Below are positions 20,761 through 32,720 of a DNA stretch of 64,000 nt, in pieces. The stretch spans positions 1,535,371,072 to 1,535,435,071 of the forward strand of contig OY856409.1 in NCBI GenBank assembly GCA_963693085.1, read 5' to 3'. The notes under the pieces are model-generated. The model searched no databases. It was not told the origin of the DNA and saw only the letters and a list, made by a program, of their open reading frames with translations. Position 1 is the first letter of the stretch, and the number at the start of each line of letters is the position of its first letter. Position numbers and translations under genes: made by a program. Origin of the DNA: Alisma plantago-aquatica. Taxonomy: Eukaryota; Streptophyta; Magnoliopsida; Alismatales; Alismataceae.

Positions 20761-21660
20761 TAATCTTATTCTTCTTGTCTATTGTTGTTCTAGTACAACA
20801 CCCACATAATCACCAATACTACACATAATCTCAAATGGTCGAGACCAGTTTGGTGCTTTAATAATATGAGTTGAAATGAGATAAACCTTCATATCATCGA
20901 AAGTCCTCATGCAAGGTTAATATAACTTGAATTTGAATCCTTAAAAATCATATTAATGAGAGGTTTTGCAATCTTTGAGAAGGCCTTGCCGAATCTACAG
21001 TAGATATCATGGTCTAGGAAGCCCGTAGCTTCACAATAGAGATAATTTGGTAATGATTTTAATGTATGGCTTATCCACTTCAATACATATGCTACTTACT
21101 CTGTGTCAAAGTATTATGCCCTTCTACATCATAAAGTGGCATTTTTCCAACTGATAACTAGATGTATTTCTTCATTATGGGTTAAAACAAGAGAGAGATG
21201 GTGAAGACATGAACCAAAATGATCCATATAGATGGATAAGTCATCCATAAAGACCTACATAGTTGCCTTTTTCAATCCTAAGAAGATGTTAGTCACACAT
21301 CACTAAATAGTGGCACACACATTGTACAACATAAATGGAATACTTTTGAAGGCATAGGTTCCACATGGATAACTAAATTTTGTCTTTTCTTGGTCATCCA
21401 AATGAGTGGAAATCTGATAGAAGCCAAAAAACCATCAAGATAGATAAAACTCTTGGTGATCCATCTTCTTTGACACTTAATCTAGAAAGGGGTGAGGGAA
21501 TTGGTCATTGTGAGTGGCTTTGTTCTTCTTCCTATAGTCTATTCCATTCTCTAACATGTAACTATGCATGTAGGGATCAATCTGTTCTTGTCATTAAGAA
21601 CCACCATGGTGCCTCCCTTGTTTGCAGACACATGTACATAACTCACCTGTGGAGAGTAAA
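20761..21660 (-). pseudogene. Athila-like reverse transcriptase, decayed
   Basis: From the right: SANKGGTMVVLNDKN...LIPT near 21560-21620, the usual KKGGMTVVKNEKNELIPTR block, then DDQEKTKFSYPCGTYAFK near 21350-21400 and a short reading near 21310-21340 (PFMLYNVCATI). Frames shift and stops occur between blocks. The YVDD box is not recognisable. Confidence 0.65.
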
Positions 21661-22289
21661 AATTTGGTAGATGATTCAAGCACAAAGGAATTCAATCACC
21701 TTAAGGAGAACTAATACTTTCATGTTAAGATTTATCCTTCTCTGCCTCTAGAAGGCTTGTAGTCTTCCTCCATAGGAATATTGTTAACAAAAATTACATG
21801 ACTAACTATGGTGAGATCATTCATCTTGTGACTTAAGGCTTTCTTCCTTTTCCTCAACTTAAGCAATAGCTTGTTGTACTACTCCTTGGTGTGTTCATCG
21901 TTGACTATTACTGGAAAGACTTGTAGATGATCAATAAACATGCATTTTAGCCCAATAAAGGGTTTTATCTCAAGTTTTTAGTAGTTATTATCTATTTTTT
22001 ATAAATAGGTATAGTTTTGAGTTCTTTGAATTCATCTTTTGGATATTCTTCAAACATATTCAGAGGTAGAAGGTAGTGTTCAACATGTGCATTAGGAAAC
22101 TCACCTAGCTTGGGGCCAACAAGAGTTGATTATAAAGGATCATCATGGTATAGGTTGTCTTGTTTGAGTTGAGACATCATTTCAATGTAGTATAATAGGA
22201 ATACCTATTCATAAATGTTGGGTCTCATAAAAACTATCCAAAATATCGAGTGTTGAAGCGTCTACTTCCCTAACACTAGAAACAACATC

Positions 22290-22570
22290 CCATCTCAACA
22301 TATATCAAATCATGCATTGTATCTAGAAAGGGTTGGGAAAATATTAGGTAGGTATATAAGTTATTCCTTAATATTCATGACAACAAAGCCACATTACATA
22401 TAGAATATTTACCAATTCCAACTGGGACATATTCAACAAGCCACAAAGTTTTCTTTCATGGAGGAATCTACAAGTTGAATTGTCATAGTTGTTTGTAGTA
22501 AATTAGTGAGTCCTGATATCAGACATTAATTGAAGGGAATGATAGAAATTATAGATCTAAGATTGTATAT
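22290..22570 (-). pseudogene. Athila-like protease fragment
   Basis: The reverse strand gives TTMTIQLVDSSMK near 22475, the flap and substrate block of Athila proteases (compare TGMTIQLADNSIK at 12080 in the forward element), followed leftward by FVVMNIKE. The D-x-GAS active site is broken by a stop. Confidence 0.6.
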
Positions 22571-24820
22571 ACTCTTGTTGCAATTTCCCCCCCCAATATA
22601 ACATCTGATCGCAAAGGAATCTGGGTCCTTCTACTTCTGTGGCATATTGTTCAAGAGAATCTTTGAGGCAATCTTTGCTAGCATCACTATTTCATAGTCT
22701 TCTATTGTGTTATTCCTTGTGAGGAGCATGTTGAGATATTTGGATGTGCGGATATCTCATCTATGGAGTCTAGGAAGGGAAATCCAACATGAACATGCTT
22801 CATAGCATTCTTGTATTTCACGAACAGAGTGTCTACCTTTGTTTTATTCAGGAGATTTTAATAATGAGGATAAGGAATGTAAATCGAAATGGTTGGGTCA
22901 ACTACATCTTGTTGTGGAGTGACTATGCCTTCCCTTATACTTCTAAACTTGATTGTGTCATGATTCCCTACATTTGATCTCATTGCTTATAACACAATCA
23001 CAAATGTTTCATCTTCTTCAACAACTACTGCAAGAGTTGTACGTATTTGTGTGGATTATGAGAAAACTTTAGCAGGCATGTAGGAATGACTTTTGTTTTT
23101 TCTCAAGCTTTCATACAAAGGAACAATGGGTGGGTGCAGGCTTGCAGCAAGTTGAGAAGTCTGGGACTCCATGGATTAATTATGGCCTTGTTGGTTAGTC
23201 CGTATCATTTGTTGGGACTACAAGATCCTTCAAAATTTTGAAAAAATATCTTGATCAAAAGGTGGTGCATATACCTACCGGTCTCCCTATTGTTGTTGTG
23301 GCCCTTGGTTGGGATTCCAAAATTAATGCCCTTGATTGTTTTTTCTGATAGCTTCCTTGATTATATTTTCCTTGATTTCTATAGTTTTTCTATTAGAAAC
23401 CAAGAGGATCCAAACTTGATTATTCACGTATCCTGACCTCAATCTATAAGCTTTCTCTAGACCTACTAAAATTTCATATTGGAAACCTTGATGATTTCTA
23501 TTGTAATTGGGGAAGTGGTAGCATGTCCAAAAATAAATGGGTCAAGCCTTCTGATTGATTGTCATTGCCCTGGTCTTATGTGTTATTCACCATGATATCA
23601 AAAAGCAATTGACACCCAAGAGTGGACTGATCATTTCCCTTGCATGCTTCATAGAAAGAGGTGGTTTCTTCCACTTGTTGATGATGCAATTTCTTTCTCC
23701 TTTCATTAGCATTAAAGGATCTCTCTAAGATCTCTTTCTTCAAGGTTAGGTTCTTGAAGGATTCAAAAATTGATTTGAATTCAAAACTATCCTCTTCTTT
23801 GGCAACCTTACGAATGTCCCCTTGTCATCTTCATGAAGGTGATCAGTTTTTAGCACCTCATATAATGACTTCCTTTGCATGATCATAACTATGGCACATG
23901 AATTTCCCCATGTACTATTGTAACTCTAGAAATGCCAACAATGTTTTGTGTCTATCTGAACACCTTAGTAGAATGTCTCTATTAGTTGGATTGATGAGAT
24001 ATCATGGTGCAAGAATAGGTGAATGAGTGATTTAAACCCTTCCCATTCCTCACAAGGGACTCTTTAGGAACCATATAAAACTAATTAATCTTCTCCCTTG
24101 TATAGTATGTAAGAGAGGGTGGGTAGAGCATTTCTGAAAACTTTCTTTGTAATCCTTACCATGCCATGATGTTATCTCTCTCTATGTAGTTGTACCAAAT
24201 TCTTTCCTTTCTTGTTAGGGAGTACTTAAGTAGACAGAGTTTAATAACATCTTTAAAAATTTGTAGTTACTTGTTTAGTGATCAAATATCAAGATATCCT
24301 TGTAGGTACACTTTATAGTCCTTGAACTTTTTGTGAAAAACAAAATTCTATACATCATAGTGACCCATTATGTTAGGATTTCAAAATTTGCAACTATAAT
24401 GGTTGGTTTAAGGATAGGGTGATATCCGCCCAAGAATTTAGGGATAGAAAAGTTGCTAAGCTACTTTTGACTCTTAGATTCAAGGGATGTCGCCTCAGAC
24501 GCGTTGGTTTCTTCTTTAGTGTTGGCCCTGGTTGTTTGTCAAGTCTTTCTATTTGGAAAGTAAGAACATGATTCACTAGGTGACTGATATTCTCTTGTCC
24601 ATTCTATCTATATTTTGTCTTCTCTACAAGTGGTAAGTCTTGTCAATTTTGGGATCATAGTTTGGTGACATAAAGTCAAAACTGGTTGGTGCCTAAAAAG
24701 ATTAGAAAAAACAATTAGATGGGTGCAAGGAAAAATTCAATTGGATATGTAGTAATATTTATGACAGATGAAAATCCTAATTAATCTTCATAAAAATCAG
24801 ACTCAGTTTAGATTCCTTTT
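22571..24820 (-). pseudogene. Athila-like gag region, heavily decayed
   Basis: No long frame remains. The reading EWEGFKSLIHLFLHHDI near 24000-24060 matches the gag block AWDRYKELLRKCPHYGI of the forward element. The interval between PBS and protease (about 2.2 kb) is about the right size for gag. A run of eight C residues lies near 22587. Short open frames on the + strand here have no support. Confidence 0.5.
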
Positions 24821-24821
24821 T

Positions 24822-24838
24822 CCCCAGAAATAATGCCA
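24822..24838 (-). promoter_or_regulatory. degenerate tRNA-Asp type PBS, reverse
   Basis: The reverse complement reads TGGCATTATTTCTGGGG, matching TGGCGCCGTTGCTGGGG of the forward Athila-like element at most positions, and lies six bases from the LTR end. Confidence 0.65.
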
Positions 24839-24843
24839 CAATT

Positions 24844-26491
24844 TGATGTGATATTTTAATGCACATGAAATTCACCTAAGAGATTAATTATAGGTTTTTT
24901 CCTATTCTACATGAAATAGATACCACCTACAAGTTGATGAATCTGACTAAAATATGATAGAATCCCAAGGACAATTTTTTAGAAACTGTCCATTGAACCC
25001 ATGTAACTAAATATCAATATTTAGAACATTTGCGTTGATTTGATTGTTAACTAGATGCAATGAAGTATTAAGGAATAAAAGTTAGTTGAATTCAATGGCA
25101 CCTACATATCCTTATCTCACATTACATATCTCATTATTATAGAAATGTGCATTTGGGAAGAGGAAATTAATATCCTTTCAGAGTAGGAATTTCATAGGGA
25201 TAGTTTTTTTGTAGGCTTGAGGTCCCGTTGCCTATGTATCTTTAATTGAATTCCTTTAAGAATGTTGTTCAGTGGTCTCATTTGGTGTTCAATGGCATTG
25301 TTCAATATTTTCAACTTGTATCTAAGGTCTCTGTCTCTAGGATTGTAATATTGAAATAGATTAGATGACCATACTAACAAGCACACATACAATCAAACCA
25401 AAATCAATCACCATAACCAACAAAAGGTATATAATGTAAGATACAAGATACAAAAGCAGGGATAATCCCCACACCCACAACAAAGAGTATGCTATCTCAT
25501 GGTAAGGAATATAACAAAATAGTAAAGAAGAGAAGAGAATCCATGTCACATGACTGAAGGGGGACGTATTCATGGTCTTTGGAAGTTGATATTTTCTCTA
25601 ACAAAATGGAATTCTAGCAATGGGGTGGAAGTCATCGTTATTCTCCTCTACTTCATGTCTTTAGCCACCAAAAAATTGTGATGGGTCTGACTTCTGATAA
25701 TTAGGTCAAAAACTACTTTATAATTGCATTGTTGGCCCCACCATTATGTCAATAAGTGGACCAATGACACCTTCAATACACATGCTAAAGTCTAGCCAGT
25801 TAGGCGACACACCTACTGACAATGGCAATGGTGAGTCCCCATGTCAGGAAACTCACTGATGGGTCAGTTGAATGGGTGGGGGATGAAACTCATGATGTAT
25901 GTGTGAGATATCCCAGTCGTCTAGCTATTGGGTACTTATGAGATAATCTGAAGATACTATAAATTGGTTGTCAAACTGAGCAACTTTTCTGTGTGTGGAA
26001 GGCTTCATTTTTCTAGTCAATTGAATTGGGAAATGGATCAACCATTTTTCTTGTAGTCCTAGATAGCAAACCTTTATATATCATTTTCTCCATTTAGTGA
26101 ACAAACTAATTGGTTATACTAATTTGCTGATAGTGAGTATCCTCTTTTAAACTCAAGCCCAACTAACTAATTAGGATATCTCATCACCCAATTAGGGTAT
26201 GTTGTGAAGGTTTTTTTTCTCAAGTTCATATTATATCATCTACAAATGCTTGGATATGAGGAGAAATTGATCTGTATGATTGTGGTGGAGAGAAGAATCA
26301 TCTCAATCATGGTTCTTGGGGGGATCTTCACAATTTTCCCTACAATAAGTAAGATTTTCTCGTTTAAATCCCTTAAAAGCAAGAAGTACATTATTGAAGC
26401 CTAGTTAATAATAAATAAGGGATATACCATGTAAAAAATTTGGAACCTATCCAAGATATGTGACTAAACTAAGATGAATATGCATTCAAAA
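24844..26491 (-). repeat. 5' LTR of the reverse Athila-like element
   Basis: On the + strand it starts TGATGTG next to the PBS and ends near GATGAATATGCATTCA, the inverse of the start of the LTR at 6877. The signature AATCCCAAGGACAATTTTTT at about 24963 also occurs in the solo LTR at about 31039. It is diverged from both other LTRs; a U3 array and TATA box cannot be placed with confidence. Confidence 0.65.
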
Positions 26492-26548
26492 ATATTTGGA
26501 TTGACATGCTTTCAAGTATAGACAACCTTGATGCCTAATATTGTTATA
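26492..26548. other. short unassigned flank
   Basis: 57 bp between the reverse Athila-like LTR and the family C LTR. Nothing recognisable. Confidence 0.4.
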
Positions 26549-26704
26549 TGTAACATACCAAATTTTAGTTGCTAAATCTATTTTGATCTATAATTCATAA
26601 ATTCCCCTATACTTGTGTCCCATTACAATCAAGTCCTTGCTTCCAACTCATATGTCATCATGTTCCTTATACATATTATCCCCTTTTTAGTTTTATATGT
26701 TCAT
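26549..26704 (+). repeat. family C 5' LTR, left piece (split by insertion)
   Basis: TGTAACATACCAAATTTTAG up to ATGTTCAT aligns closely with 60709-60866. The alignment then jumps to 56991, because the 30 kb chromovirus nest inserted here. The last five bases, TTCAT, are the target duplication. Confidence 0.85.
26700..26704. repeat. target-site duplication TTCAT, left
   Basis: Directly precedes the TGGGACACC start of the left LTR. The second copy is at 56986-56990. Confidence 0.8.
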
Positions 26705-28659
26705 TGGGACACCTCGTCATGCTATATGAGATTACTCAAAACCCAAAACACAATCCATCATTGATTAACAACATAACATGAAAAGTGGATAATTAAAACG
26801 AAATAAAATATCACATACAAGTCCAGAAACATTTACATAAAGGCCCATAAACCTGCATAAGGGCACATACCATATTGGGTATTTACATATCTTTCCAGTG
26901 GCTTCAGTCACAAACTGCATACGAAGGCATATTGTTCCACATATATACATGCCATATACATACGTCGACATACTGCCAAAAAATCGAGTCGATATACACA
27001 TCATCTACAATACATCGCCTGCTCAGACCTGACAATACAAGGACGACTATAGGACGTGTTATACACTAGCCAACTTTCTGCTCCTACTACTCTCCAAGCT
27101 TCTTTTCCTCAACTCTACGAACCTAACGATGTCTCTGATGACCACCTAATAAGATTCAATAATCCACAAGGTGAGACCTATGTCCCAGTGAGATAAATAA
27201 CTCTCAACAACAGTTATTGTTTACAACATTTATAAGCAGGTACTATCACAACAAGCATGATTGATGGGATATTTAGAGTAATAGATAGAGCTGACATCTT
27301 TAAAATAGTTGATTTCTCTTACCGCATTATATATCAACTAAATATTACAAGAAACAAGGAAAGAGTTAATAGCCAATGAATTGTGTTTAACCCTAAATAG
27401 ATATGCTACATGGATGGATTACATCTTTTATTAATCCTTAGGTAGTTTGAGGTGTACCACTCAAACTACTAGCTGACGTCTACAAAGTGCTATTCAGTTT
27501 CATACAAGATCTAAGAGAGTCAGTATCCTAAGATATCTCCCTCTTGGCAAGTATGAGTCAATACAACAACATATCAATCAAGCTGCGTACAACAACATAT
27601 AGTCAAGATGCCTACAACAACATATAGTCAAGATGCTATACTTAGTCCTCCCTTGGTATATAGGACACAATACTAGAAACTAGGGTATAGAGAACCCTAC
27701 CACCTGAGGTACAACTGCAACTGTCCTTAACCACATCACATACACAAATATTCAGATTCATAATCATCTAAGCCATGACCTCGACCACTCTTAATCTGAG
27801 GCATGACCGCAACCATCCTCCAAATCATAGAATAGGATGACAAGGACATAAAATCTCTTACACCCACATATACTCAATAGTATATGACTCCGAACATCCC
27901 TTCAAGAATACTCATTTCACCATCCAGCAAGTCCTAACACTGGAATGGATCTATGGCATAGGGAACTACATGATTAGGGTATCACTTGATTATTTATGTC
28001 CAATTGGGTTAGTTAAGGGTGAATTAATCAATTTATGCATAATCCCTAAAAGATTTCTACAAAAACATGGGTATGCTACAAATCTAGAAGATATAAAAAG
28101 TATGTGACATACTCCTTATCACATCCTCACAAGGTACAATTACTTGTCACATCTTAAGGTGGCTTACACCTCCACTAGGTCTCAAGACATGCCCTAAGGT
28201 CATTAAGACCATCACATAACCTCCTACAAGAGAAACATTATCTTTCGACACCTTATCGAAGGTTCAACGATTTTCATTATTCTTATAGTACACCGATTTA
28301 ACATAAAGTTGCATTAAGAACACGAGCTATGATGTTCACAAGGTATCATAGTAGGGTTACTATAACATTGTGAGAATACTCTTTCATCATATCAATATAT
28401 AATAAAGTTAAGTATGATTGACCATTGTCCCTTTGATTATTCAATTATGGTTAGCAAGATGGATTGGATTAAAGTTACAAATAAACACTAAAGTAAACTA
28501 TCAACTCATACTCTTAATTGGGTCAAAAACATAATCATAAACACCTAGCATCACATTGGATCATGGATGCACTTAATCTAAATCATCACCATCAAATCCT
28601 AAGCATCAAATCTAAACCATCAGATCATGTGCATCAATCACAAACCATTGAATCTTGGC

Positions 28660-29030
28660 CTAGGTAGGCCATCAAATCTCAAACCTAGAGAATCCATTGA
28701 ATGTGTACAAGAAAAGCCATTGGATGTGAACTAGAAAAGCCGTTGATTGAATCTAAACTAGAATAGCCACTGGATGTGAACCAAAAAATCCATTGGATGT
28801 GAACTAGAAAAATCATTGGATGCGAACCAAAATAGCCATTGGATGTGAGCTAGAAAAGCCATTGGATGTGAACCCAGTGAGACCGTTGAATGATGACCCT
28901 GTGAGATCATTGAATTATGACCCAATGAGACCATCAAATGATGACCCAGTGATACTATCAAATGATGACCTGGTGAGGCCATCAAATGATGACTTAGTGA
29001 GACCATCAAATGATGACCCAGCCATTAGTT
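28660..29030. repeat. CCATTGGATGTGAAC and GACCATCAAATGATGACC array
   Basis: First about eight units of 23-25 bp with CCATTGGATGTGAACTAGA, then about six units of about 25 bp with GACCATCAAATGATGACCC. A shorter version is in the other LTR (about 54985-55275). In the orientation of the element this array is downstream of the TATA-like box. Confidence 0.85.
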
Positions 29031-30027
29031 GTCGACACTAGGTGGAAAACATATTTAAAGCATCAAGTAAAACCATTGTTTGATAGGGTGAAGAAAATCA
29101 TTGATTAAATACACTTGACGAGAGAACCAAGACCATTGGTACTAGAGGAAACTTGGCCATTGATTTTCAAAACAAGAGAGATTCCAAAATATAAACCAAG
29201 TACCCACCATTGGTTGACACAAGGAGCCAAACCATCGAGTTCCAACACAAGAGAGAAAATCAGTCAAAAGCACTCAGGAAAAGCCATTGTTTCTTTACAC
29301 AAAATAATCATCCTTTCGTAGAACACCAAGACCATTGATTTCCACATGCATGTAAGGTATAGAGCTCCCACTTTCAAGGAATAAGCATGAAAAAATCTAA
29401 GAGTTTCATCCAATAATATTAAATACTCAACAACTACCACATAATCTTAAAACCTAGGCAAAAATAACATCTTTTTACTTGAAACTATATTCTGGAGCAA
29501 CATATATGGATGGAAAGTCTAAAGTAAGCAATAAACATGGAAAAAGTTATTTAACTTGCCTCAAAGATGAAGATGAAGATCCTAATAGAGAGGTAGCTCA
29601 AAGTAAGAGAGAAGAAACCCTAGGTCAATCACTCTACTTGTCTAAGATACCTCCTTTCTCCAAAAATAAGCAAACCCTAGGCCAAAGAAGCAAGAAGGAA
29701 GGTGTTCTTCAACCTATAGAACAAGATCCACCAAGAAAACCATGGATCCGACCAAGAAGGAAGAGAGAAGAAGGTAGTGCAGAAAGGAAAATAAAGGAAA
29801 GAGGGCTATCTCACTAACCTAAGCCAAGAAGCAAAGTAAGGAAGGACTAAACGACTGACAAGGGGTACATCCAAACCCTACCAAACCCTAGGTGCACATT
29901 CAAGCATGATAAACCAAGACTCTTCTTCCTTGAGCTCCTTCTTATCCACCATGCAAGAGGGATGAGATCCAAGAAGCAAGAAGAAGAAGAGGGTGTCAAA
30001 AGGGTCTGTTTTCATGGAAGGAGACAG

Positions 30028-30037
30028 GTATATAAAG
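30028..30037 (-). promoter_or_regulatory. TATA-like box of the left chromovirus LTR
   Basis: GTATATAAAG on the + strand, read CTTTATATAC on the element's strand. The equivalent site in the right LTR is 56251-56260. Confidence 0.45.
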
Positions 30038-30114
30038 ATTGGTGTGAGAAAAAGGAAGGTAGAGGTATCAAGACATGCATGCCATGTGCCCCATGGTAAA
30101 AACCTCATGTCCAT

Positions 30115-30410
30115 ACGAAACTAGGTTGACCATTGAATCTTAACACTAGGGTGACCATCAGATGTTAACCCCCAGAGAAATCATTAGCCTCCAACACATG
30201 TGGCCCATCGGATCCCTTGGTCACAAAGGCAAAAACCCTAGCATCACCATTGGTTATTGCACCTCACTTGGTGGACCATCGACCTTGGTGCCTCAAGAGG
30301 GGAAACTATCAAAAATTGAGAAATCTAAGAAACTACCATTGGATCCCAACACCTGAAGGTGGACCATCAGATCCCAAAATACAAGGGAAACCATCGCGTT
30401 AGGGCAACTA
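30115..30410. repeat. CCATYRGATC array upstream of the LTR TATA
   Basis: About eight scattered copies of a core such as ACCATCAGATC, CCATCGGATC or ACCATTGGATC within about 300 bp, directly upstream of the TATA-like box in the element's orientation. The right LTR has the same array at about 56345-56625. Confidence 0.7.
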
Positions 30411-30751
30411 TGTGAAAAACCCTAAGTCTCAACCTTAGGTAGATGTCACCACTAATATGATGGTAAAACTAGGTGCTCAAAGGTACAACCACATCAAACA
30501 TGACATAAAAACTTATAAGGAACAACATACATGTAAAAATTACAAGAGAAAACCTAGATATGGGAAAGTTCCGTAACATCTTATAAACACAAAAATTGCA
30601 TAAGTTGCTCAAACAATGTTCAAACTGGACCAAGCTTGAAACTTCACTTTGTCACATGATATCAACGCCATATTAGTTTTTTTTTAAAGTTAAGCATACA
30701 ACTAGGATAAGAAAGCATGTTCAACCATAAAGCAATGTCAAGGGTCTTACA

Positions 30752-30913
30752 ACCATAAACCTCTAACATGAATTTCTCCCTTGAAATCCTACGCAAAAAA
30801 GATGGTTACTTCTGACGCATCTCATCCTCTAATTACCATGTGGATTAATTCACACCAAGATGATGCCACAACACCTTAACTAAGGCCATTTACTTCTTCC
30901 TCATCTTTTGCAC
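30752..30913 (-). pseudogene. chromodomain C-terminal piece and pol end
   Basis: The reverse strand reads ALVKVLWHHLGVN and LEDEMRQK in one frame with stops. This is the second half of a chromodomain of the LVKVLW...ATWE..DEMR type. The first half lies beyond the inserted solo LTR (32721 onward). A purine-rich AAGGGAGA near 30776 may be the polypurine tract. Confidence 0.7.
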
Positions 30914-30918
30914 ATGCC
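30914..30918. repeat. target-site duplication ATGCC, left of solo LTR
   Basis: Precedes the LTR start TGATGTGG; repeated at 32716-32720. Confidence 0.85.
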
Positions 30919-32008
30919 TGATGTGGAATATTATCGCACTGCAAATTCACTAGGAATATAATTCCTAGAGTTTACCAAAATGAAAAAGCAATAATATCAC
31001 CCGCAAGAGGATGGATCTTATTGCAGTATAGTTGAGGATCGAATCCCAAGGGAAATTTTTTTGAGAACTATCTAATCAAAGTAACTTAGTAAGAATTATT
31101 ATTTATCACAAAGGTCGAGATTGGTCTATTTAATCTGGTTGCAAGAATAAAAAGAACTAGATTAAGGTTCTAGTTATCAATGGATGAAAACTGTAGGGTA
31201 GAACTGGGTTTCACCGCCACTACTTGAATATGCACAATCATTCAAATCCAAACCTGTATGAAGATATAATTGGATTTATGAAAGTTTCCCCTTTCAACAT
31301 TAGAAAATTGCATGAGTAGATATCCCTGTAAGCTCAATGTCTCGTTACTTACAGATCCTCTATCCACTACTCTGGAGACTTTCTGTTGGAAGTTCTCGTC
31401 AGGGTGTCAACCAAAGATAATCAATATTCAAATCTTAAACGTTGAAGTTCTCACAATAAAAGATTATAAAAAATCATGTAAGGCAGGTGATCAATCCACA
31501 AAACATGTAAATCATTGGCTATGAATTATATGAGTTCATACAAAAATTGAAACATGAATGAAACTGCAAGAAACGGATAGTGGGGCTAGTCCCCACACCG
31601 TAGTGAAAAGACTACTCCCTTAACATGGAGAGATTAATATTACTAGAAGAGGAGGCGGATGCCATCACAATCATGATGGTAACAGAAGTGGCTCAACGTG
31701 GTGTGTGATGGTGAAATTCCTTCCTTTTTTATCCTTCAGGTATTAACCCTAACTTGCAGTAGAAGCAGGTGGAGGAACAACAACATGGGGAAGAGATCGA
31801 TCGCCTTGGAGAAGGGGATGAATGGCCTGGAGTTGCAGATGAAGGAGAGCTATCGATTTGTGCTTGAGGCCGATAGGTGTTGACAAACTAGGTCAATTGA
31901 ACTAGATTGGTCGACATGTCTCATCCTTGCTCTGATCTCAGTGACAACATTTCACCATTTCTGTCTCCAAAAAATCTGGGATGAGTTATACGACTGTATT
32001 AGGGGTCT

Positions 32009-32019
32009 ATTTATAGGGT
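32009..32019 (-). promoter_or_regulatory. TATA box of the solo LTR
   Basis: CTATTTATAGG on the + strand, the inverse of CCTATAAATAG; comparable to the TATA at 8270 in the forward Athila-like LTR. Confidence 0.6.
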
Positions 32020-32039
32020 CGTGACTATGGACCTCTTGC

Positions 32040-32500
32040 GTTCCCTATCGGTGTTGACCACTTTCCATTAGTGTTGATTGATGGGTCCATCAGTTGATGG
32101 GTCTATCGGTCTTAGAGGTCAGTGGGACTATCGAGTAGTTGTGTACACTGATAATAGTGTTGTCTGGATTGTCGATCGATAGCTGATAATGATGTCGAGC
32201 GGGAGTTGTCAACCAGTTGTGGCCTTCAGTGAGCATTTCGATAGGATAATCAACTGATGGGATGATCTCTTGTCGGCTGCTGGTCGATGATTTTGTCGAG
32301 ATGGGGGTCAACAGAGGTGTCGACCTTGATCATCGGTGAGTCTGAATGTCATTCATCTTGGATGTCAACTAGGGAGGTCGAGAAGGTTGTCGAGCATTCC
32401 GTGTGTCAAGTAGGGAGGTCGACAGATGTGCTAACCTCTTGTATGTCTTGATTGCTCGTCGATTTTGATGTCGATTGGCATGTCAATTGACAATTCAAAA
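32040..32500. repeat. GTCGA/TCGAC-rich degenerate array in the solo LTR
   Basis: Many short copies around GTCGAC, GTCGAT and GGTCGA with both strand senses, spaced 15-40 bp. In the element's orientation the array lies directly upstream of the TATA box. It is not recognisably the same core as the ACCGTTTGG array of its relative at 6877. Confidence 0.6.
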
Positions 32501-32715
32501 TTGGTGTTGGATACAATTTTTGTGTATCGATCTACCTTCTAAAAGTGCTCAAGCCTAGTGACAAAATTCAAAACCTGCAAAGGGAGTCAAGAAAAGTGAA
32601 TTAACATAAAAACCTAAGTAGATCAAAACAAAGCTATTCTAATTAAAACTAAGCTATATGAATGCTAAATTAGAATATTAATGCAGCTGAAATGGGGATA
32701 AATATGCATTCATAA

Positions 32716-32720
32716 ATGCC
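32716..32720. repeat. target-site duplication ATGCC, right of solo LTR
   Basis: Second copy of the 5 bp duplication, where the chromodomain reading resumes. Confidence 0.85.

Larger units (their letters stand above)
18241..26491 (-). mobile_element. reverse Athila/Tat-like gypsy element, decayed
   Basis: Read leftward from 26491: 5' LTR (26491 to 24844), PBS (24838 to 24822), gag, protease (about 22570 to 22290), RT (about 21660 to 20761), RNase H (20754 to 20518) and integrase (20327 to about 18241). The 3' end and 3' LTR are missing at the junction with the forward copia at 18240/18241. All domains carry stops and frameshifts. The integrase region is tandemly duplicated. Confidence 0.75.
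26705..30751 (-). repeat. 3' LTR (left copy) of the outer chromovirus, 4.0 kb
   Basis: On the + strand it starts TGGGACACCTCGTC and ends GGTCTTACA. It aligns along its length with 53192-56985. It carries two repeat arrays (28660-29030 and 30115-30410) and a TATA-like box. A minor open frame at 29479-29817 is also present in the other LTR (55718-55984) but diverges freely, so it is not a gene. Confidence 0.9.
30919..32715 (-). mobile_element. Athila-like solo LTR in the chromodomain
   Basis: A single 1797 bp LTR with no internal region. On the + strand it starts TGATGTGG and ends GCATTCATAA (the last CA changed to AA), with ATGCC on both sides. It shares terminal sequence and the GGATCGAATCCCAAG signature with the LTRs at 6877 and 24844. 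On the element's strand a TATA box (32009-32019 inverse) follows a GTCGA-rich array. Such a structure arises by recombination between the two LTRs of a full element. Its removal rejoins the chromodomain reading frame. Confidence 0.85.

Noticed and set aside
29479..29817. 112-codon open frame, also partly present at 55718-55984
   Set aside because: The repetition is due to the two chromovirus LTRs. The frames differ in length and diverge without sparing codon positions, so it is not a gene.
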